Positions 60,556 through 64,000 of a stretch of DNA of 64,000 bases are shown one piece after another. The stretch spans positions 248,001-312,000 of the forward strand of contig NZ_QUGI01000003.1 in assembly GCF_003478995.1 (NCBI RefSeq), read 5' to 3'. The notes under the pieces are model-generated. The model did not search any database. It saw only the letters and a list, made by a program, of their open reading frames with translations, and had not been told where the DNA came from. A program made the translations under genes and the position numbers. Numbering within the stretch: position 1 is the stretch's first letter; each line of letters begins with the position of its first letter. This DNA comes from Pseudoflavonifractor sp. AF19-9AC (lineage in GTDB: Bacteria > Bacillota > Clostridia > Oscillospirales > Oscillospiraceae).

Positions 60556-60579
60556 CGGCCTGCTGTCCGCCGATTGCCC

Positions 60580-60608
60580 TTGATAACTCCCCAACTGGCG
60601 GGTATAAT
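60580..60608 (+). promoter_or_regulatory. Promoter of the small ICE gene at 60633
   Basis: TTGATA (60580-60585) and TATAAT (60603-60608) with a 17-base spacer, near-consensus and just after the methylase stop. Confidence 0.75.
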
Positions 60609-60632
60609 GAAACAACAGGAGGAGGTGCGCGC

Positions 60633-60944
60633 ATGAAAGTCGAGTTCACTTTTGATAAGGAGCAGATCCAGCAGTACGGATATACTGTGGATGCGGTGAA
60701 GCAGACGATTCTCAGAGGCTTTGTCGCAAAGGGTCTGCGCTGTACCTCCGACGATGAGCCGATGACTTTTACAGACAGCGGACACAAAGAAGATTTCTCT
60801 AATATGTGGGCGATTCTGGTGGCGTTGCTTCGGACGGATTGGTTCCCCAAGTTTGCAGCTTCCTGCACTTGGTATGATGATGACGGTACACAGGAAGATG
60901 TGCTGTCGCAGGCGTGGAAAATCCAAAGGCAGAAGATGGCTTAA
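60633..60944 (+). CDS. Small ICE protein of unknown function
   Basis: This 103-residue protein (KVEFTFDKEQIQQYGYTVDAVKQTILRGF ... DFSNMWAILVALLRTDWF) begins behind AGGAGGAGG, has its own strong promoter and is ended by a terminator. I do not recognise a family. As an isolated unit it could be a regulator or anti-restriction-type protein; the sequence does not decide. Confidence 0.7.
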   Translation: MKVEFTFDKEQIQQYGYTVDAVKQTILRGFVAKGLRCTSDDEPMTFTDSGHKEDFSNMWAILVALLRTDWFPKFAASCTWYDDDGTQEDVLSQAWKIQRQKMA

Positions 60945-60987
60945 TATATCCAGCACCGGAAGCAGATTACATTATAATACATGATAA

Positions 60988-61030
60988 ATCCGGGCAGGGG
61001 GCCTGATGTGACACCCTGCCCGGATCTTTT
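60988..61030 (+). terminator. Terminator after the small ICE gene
   Basis: ATCCGGGCAGGG / CCCTGCCCGGAT with a 14-base loop is followed by CTTTTTG. Confidence 0.85.
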
Positions 61031-61149
61031 TGCATTCAGGGTGTTTCATCAGACACCCTTGGAAAGAGATCTGTCAAGGAGCATTTTTCTTATATGATCT
61101 TAGTTTGCTTCCGGGATAAACGCTTCTGCCTAATTTTAATCATACGTTA

Positions 61150-61662
61150 TCATTCAATACCAAACTCAGGAGCGTATTTTATTGTTCCGTGAATTGTAAC
61201 ATCTGTTTCAACTAACTTACAAGCCATAAAGTTTTCATTTGGTACATCAAATGGCGCTTTTATCCCGAAACCTTCTGCTGGGGAATATCCTGACTTGGGA
61301 TAGTATTTTTCACTTCCTAAAACAATAGAGTAGGTATAACCCAATTCTTTTGCAATTTTGTGTCCCTCTCGAATCAGAGCTTTTCCAATCCCTTTTCGCT
61401 GACACTCTGGCAAAACAGACAGCGGGGCTAAAGCTAAGACGGTTTTTCCATCAACCGTTGCTTTTGTAAACATGATATGCCCTACAATTTTCCCATCTAC
61501 CTCGGCAACCAACGACAATTCCGGGATGAAAGCATCTCCTTTTCGCAGAGCATTCACCAAGTCCTGCTCGTTTCCATCAGCGTGCTCAGCGCTCTCAAAG
61601 GCACGTTTTACAACGGAATATACGGTCTCATAATCTGTTGAAATTTCTTTTCTGATATGCAT
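61150..61662 (-). CDS. GNAT family N-acetyltransferase
   Basis: This 170-residue protein has the GNAT acetyl-CoA loop (LSVLPECQRKGIGKALIREG) and the following LGYTYSIVLGSEKYYPKSGY. The substrate is unknown. It reads opposite to all nearby ICE genes, is more AT-rich than they are and has no partner gene, so it is probably a separately gained passenger. The start is preceded on its strand by AGGAGG. Confidence 0.88.
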   Translation of the reverse strand: MHIRKEISTDYETVYSVVKRAFESAEHADGNEQDLVNALRKGDAFIPELSLVAEVDGKIVGHIMFTKATVDGKTVLALAPLSVLPECQRKGIGKALIREGHKIAKELGYTYSIVLGSEKYYPKSGYSPAEGFGIKAPFDVPNENFMACKLVETDVTIHGTIKYAPEFGIE

Positions 61663-61750
61663 AGGAACCTCCTAAGGCTTGTAAGTCTCACTGTCGCATT
61701 GAAGTATACCATAAAAATATGAATAAATCCTCCACTACCGCATGAGAAAA

Positions 61751-61871
61751 GGCCCCGCTTCGGCGGGGCCGCACCAACGCCGCCAGGGGCGGCGTTGGGC
61801 AAGCATAGCGCAAATGTACATTTTGCGCGCTTGCAGGGGAAACCCCTGACCCCAATGCCGCCTGCAGGCGG
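61751..61871 (+). other. Probable origin of transfer (oriT), cluster of five hairpins
   Basis: Five inverted repeats lie in a row: GGCCCCGC/GCGGGGCC (61751-61770), CCAACGCCGCC/GGCGGCGTTGG (61774-61798), CAAGC...GCGCAAA/TTTGCGC...GCTTG (61800-61833), CAGGGG/CCCCTG (61834-61848) and the palindrome CCGCCTGCAGGCGG (61858-61871). They lie directly before mobC and the relaxase, where oriT is usually found. The nick site cannot be fixed from sequence alone; it may lie near GCTTGCAGGGG. Confidence 0.65.
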
Positions 61872-61906
61872 AAGGTTTGCGGCAGAGCCGCAGAAAGGAG
61901 GCACGC

Positions 61907-62224
61907 TTGGGGCTCCCAAAAGAAAAACACCATCTGCACATCGAGCTGACGGCGGAGCAGTATCAGCAGCTCTGCCGTCAGGCCAAACTCTGCGGACTAT
62001 GCAAACGGGCTTATATCGTCCGGCTCATCGATGGGACTCCGATCCGGGCCAGACCCTCCCAGGAAATCAAGGACCTCCGCACGGAGATCCATCACATCGG
62101 CAATAACATCAACCAGATTGCCCGCAGTGTCAATGCCGGTATCGCCACGGCAGAGGATGCCAGGCGTGGACTGTTCCTGCTAGATAAAGTCTATGAGTTG
62201 ATGTACCAGGTGGCCAATCCGTAA
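61907..62224 (+). CDS. MobC-like relaxosome protein
   Basis: This 105-residue protein is basic and has KHHLHIELTAEQYQQLCRQAKLCGLCKRAYIVRLIDG, an RHH-type start, and the MobC tail IHHIGNNINQIARSVNAG. It should bind oriT and assist the relaxase. The start is the TTG at 61907, 5 bases after AGGAGG; ATG at 61877 has no ribosome site. Its stop overlaps the relaxase start (TAATG). Confidence 0.9.
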   Translation: MGLPKEKHHLHIELTAEQYQQLCRQAKLCGLCKRAYIVRLIDGTPIRARPSQEIKDLRTEIHHIGNNINQIARSVNAGIATAEDARRGLFLLDKVYELMYQVANP

Positions 62225-63630
62225 TGGCTGTCACCAAGATCCTGGCTCGAAAAGGTCGGTTGGATATCGGGATCGACTACATCCTCAACGGCGATAAGAC
62301 GGAGCAGAAGATCCTCACAGCCCATCAGGGCTGTGAACCAGGCCGGGAGTGCCGTCAGATGCTGGAGACCAAACGGGACACCGAAAACATGGGGGGCGTC
62401 CAGTACTACCATATTGTCCAGTCCTTCAAGCCCGGCGAAATCTCTCCCGAGCTGGCTCTGGAAATTGCCAAGACTTTCGCTGCGGAGCATCTGAACGGTT
62501 ACGAGGCGGTAATTGCCACCCATGTGGATCGAGGGCATATCCACTCGCACATTGTGTTCAACTCCGTAAATGCGGACACCGGCGAGAAATATCATAGCAA
62601 TGCCAGAAGCTATTACTGCCAGATCCGGGCCATCTCAGACCGGCTGTGCCGGGAGCACGGCCTCTCCGTGATCCTCTCTGGAGAGTCCTCCAAATCCATG
62701 AGCTATCTGGAGTGGCTGCGTCAATCCAAGGGTCAACCTACCTTTCGCTCCATGCTGGAGGCAGATCTCCGGGAGTCCATTGAGGACGCCAATGACCTGG
62801 GACACTTCTTCCTGCTCATGGAGCACAAGGGCTACGAGATCCGCCACGGAAACCGTCTGGGATTCCGTCTGCGGGGGCAGGAGCGGTTTCAGTATCCAGG
62901 CAGAAAAAATGCCGCATTCACAGAGGACGGTATCCGTGCCGCCATCCTGGGCAATTTGGAGGAAATCGAGACAGGTCAACGGGCCGCTTTTGCGGACAGA
63001 CCCATGTTTCGTCCCTACCGCAGACACCCCAAATACACGGGCTTTTTGGCCCTGTACGTTCATTATCTCTACCTGCTGGGAAAAATCGAACAGCGACAGT
63101 ATCCCCCCAGGATGACGCCGCACCTGCGGCAGGAAGTCATGAAGTTTGAGCAGTACCGAACACAGTTCGCTTTCCTGCGAGAGAACAACATTTCCACCAC
63201 TGACGAAATGACCGCCTATCAAAGCCGCACAGAGGAAACTCTGGCCAATCTGATGAAGCAGCGCACCATCCTCAATGTGCGCAAAAAGAAGCGGCAGGCG
63301 CTGTACGACGCCCTGGCGGATGTGGAGGCCCTGGCACCGGCCAAGGCACTCTATGAGAATGGGCTGTCCGGCATGGAAGATGAGTTTGCCCGCTACATGC
63401 AAGCCGTACGCCTATTGGAACAGTGCGGCATCCCTCCAGAGCATCTGACAAAAGAAAAAACAGAGGTGTATAACCAACTTGCCGATCTGAACCGGCAGAT
63501 CCGCGCAGAACGCAAAAAGCTGGCTCTGTGTCGGGAGATCCAGACGGCAAGTAAGCAGATGGAAGAAGATATCCGCAAAACCGAAACAAGAGGAAAAGAG
63601 GTGGAACACGATGAACATCGGAGGCGGTGA
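62224..63630 (+). CDS. MobP-type relaxase (MobA/VirD2 family)
   Basis: This 468-residue protein starts AVTKILARKGRLDIGIDYILNGDKTEQ and has the three-histidine motif HVDRGHIHSHIVFN. A tyrosine nucleophile is likely in the early YYHIVQSF or YIL region. The C-terminal half is coiled coil. It nicks oriT and leads the strand into the recipient. It overlaps the mobC-like gene upstream and the PcfB-like gene at 63611. Confidence 0.93.
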   Translation: MAVTKILARKGRLDIGIDYILNGDKTEQKILTAHQGCEPGRECRQMLETKRDTENMGGVQYYHIVQSFKPGEISPELALEIAKTFAAEHLNGYEAVIATHVDRGHIHSHIVFNSVNADTGEKYHSNARSYYCQIRAISDRLCREHGLSVILSGESSKSMSYLEWLRQSKGQPTFRSMLEADLRESIEDANDLGHFFLLMEHKGYEIRHGNRLGFRLRGQERFQYPGRKNAAFTEDGIRAAILGNLEEIETGQRAAFADRPMFRPYRRHPKYTGFLALYVHYLYLLGKIEQRQYPPRMTPHLRQEVMKFEQYRTQFAFLRENNISTTDEMTAYQSRTEETLANLMKQRTILNVRKKKRQALYDALADVEALAPAKALYENGLSGMEDEFARYMQAVRLLEQCGIPPEHLTKEKTEVYNQLADLNRQIRAERKKLALCREIQTASKQMEEDIRKTETRGKEVEHDEHRRR

Positions 63631-64000
63631 GGCTGCCGACCAAATGGTTCGCATGATGTTGACCGGCACAGAAGTGACGGTTCGGCTGGGTGCATCCGCT
63701 CTCAAAAATCTACTGGCCATCACGCTGGCTTTGGCAAAGCATCACAAGACCCTGTCCGGGAAGGTCAACATGGGAAAAATGCTCCGGGAGACACGGAATA
63801 TCCGAATGTTCCCCATGTCGCCGGAACAGTATCAGGCATTCAAGCAGAGGGCAGTCAAACAGAAGATCCTATTTTCTGTCATCCGGGATTCGGATGGTCG
63901 CGGCAAGGTGGTAGATGTGGCCATGCCAGTCACAGAGCTGGAGCGCGCCAATCTCATTTTTGAGCGCATCCGATACCTTCCGCAGGATCGCCAGAGTACA
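63611..64000 (+). CDS. PcfB family protein (DUF3801), N-terminal part
   Basis: The open frame runs from ATG at 63611 to the window edge (130 codons). GGGEAADQMVRMMLTGTEVTVRLGASALKNLLAITLALAKHH and MFPMSPEQYQAFKQRAVKQKILFSVIRD are typical for PcfB/DUF3801 proteins, which accompany the relaxase and coupling protein in Gram-positive conjugation. It overlaps the relaxase end by 20 bases. The coupling-protein gene is expected just beyond. Confidence 0.85.
   Translation, partial: MNIGGGEAADQMVRMMLTGTEVTVRLGASALKNLLAITLALAKHHKTLSGKVNMGKMLRETRNIRMFPMSPEQYQAFKQRAVKQKILFSVIRDSDGRGKVVDVAMPVTELERANLIFERIRYLPQDRQST

Larger units (their letters stand above)
35600..64000 (+). mobile_element. Integrative conjugative element, left part
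   Basis: From the broken tRNA-Leu rightwards, nearly all genes read plus and belong to conjugative-element functions: primase-like, sortase and large surface protein, SSB, ParB-like, ParM and ParR-like, amidoligase cassette, DNA methylase, MobC, MobP relaxase and PcfB-like. The type resembles Firmicute gut ICEs of the Tn1549/CTn group (family knowledge). The coupling protein, type IV secretion genes, integrase and right end are not in the window, so the limits are partly inferred. The GC content is similar to the chromosome except in the lnu(C) unit and the 36.5-37.6 kb segment. Confidence 0.85.

Overview
The window looks like chromosome of a GC-rich, spore-forming, anaerobic gut Firmicute. 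I infer the Clostridia family Oscillospiraceae, near Flavonifractor, Lawsonibacter or Intestinimonas. The grounds are formate-THF ligase, FabK as the only enoyl-ACP reductase seen, strong AGGAGG ribosome sites, a SpoIID-like/peptidoglycan-binding cluster and the overall gene style; no species call is possible. There are two parts: ordinary chromosome (1 to about 35.6 kb) and the left part of an integrative conjugative element (ICE, about 35.6 kb to the end, continuing past the window).

Chromosome: the 5' end of fhs, tRNA-Pro(GGG), a PadR-YjdF pair, a BlaI/BlaR1-like regulator pair with its operator, and a four-gene surface-glycan operon (PIG-L deacetylase, GT2-GtrA transferase, an anchored exported protein, phosphodiester glycosidase). 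Glutaminase and a sodium symporter follow. Next is a complete acetyl-CoA carboxylase plus type II fatty acid synthesis operon on the minus strand (acpP-accB-accC-accD-accA-fabH-fabK-fabD-fabG-fabF-fabZ-marR). Its promoter carries two abutting palindromes that the terminal MarR gene probably binds. A divergent radical SAM/TIGR03915 DNA-repair pair has LexA-like boxes. Then come YerC, three peptidoglycan/spore-type genes, gpsA-plsY-der-DUF512, another sodium symporter and a CPA2 antiporter.

ICE: it starts at a tRNA-Leu locus, where a 5' half of a tRNA-Leu gene is followed 64 bases later by a complete but divergent tRNA-Leu(UAG). A 1.6-kb segment between two 83-bp direct repeats holds a flavin-reductase fragment and a lipoprotein. 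The element then carries an RHH-like protein, a Toprim/DUF3991 primase-like protein, an anchored surface protein, a sortase, a 1728-residue thioester/SpaA-repeat surface protein, SSB, ParB-like, ParM- and ParR-like partition proteins, an amidoligase/small protein/gamma-glutamylcyclotransferase cassette, its own metK, a PAPS-reductase-like ATPase, a beta-helix protein, two paralogues (one fused to a deoxyribosyltransferase-like domain) and a DNA methylase. A hairpin-rich oriT candidate, a MobC-like protein, a MobP relaxase and a PcfB-like protein follow. A lincosamide-resistance unit (IS1595-type transposase plus lnu(C)) has inserted in the ICE and is bounded by a perfect 8-bp target duplication.

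Together the ICE genes suggest conjugation, plasmid-like partition, surface adhesion and a metabolic/modification cargo that includes its own SAM supply. The most unusual signals are the split and duplicated tRNA-Leu, a series of genes whose best-placed start codons are ATT, ATA or ACG, a perfect 36-bp palindrome inside the parB-like gene, the amidoligase-GGCT cassette, and a giant surface protein that ends exactly at its LPRTG motif.
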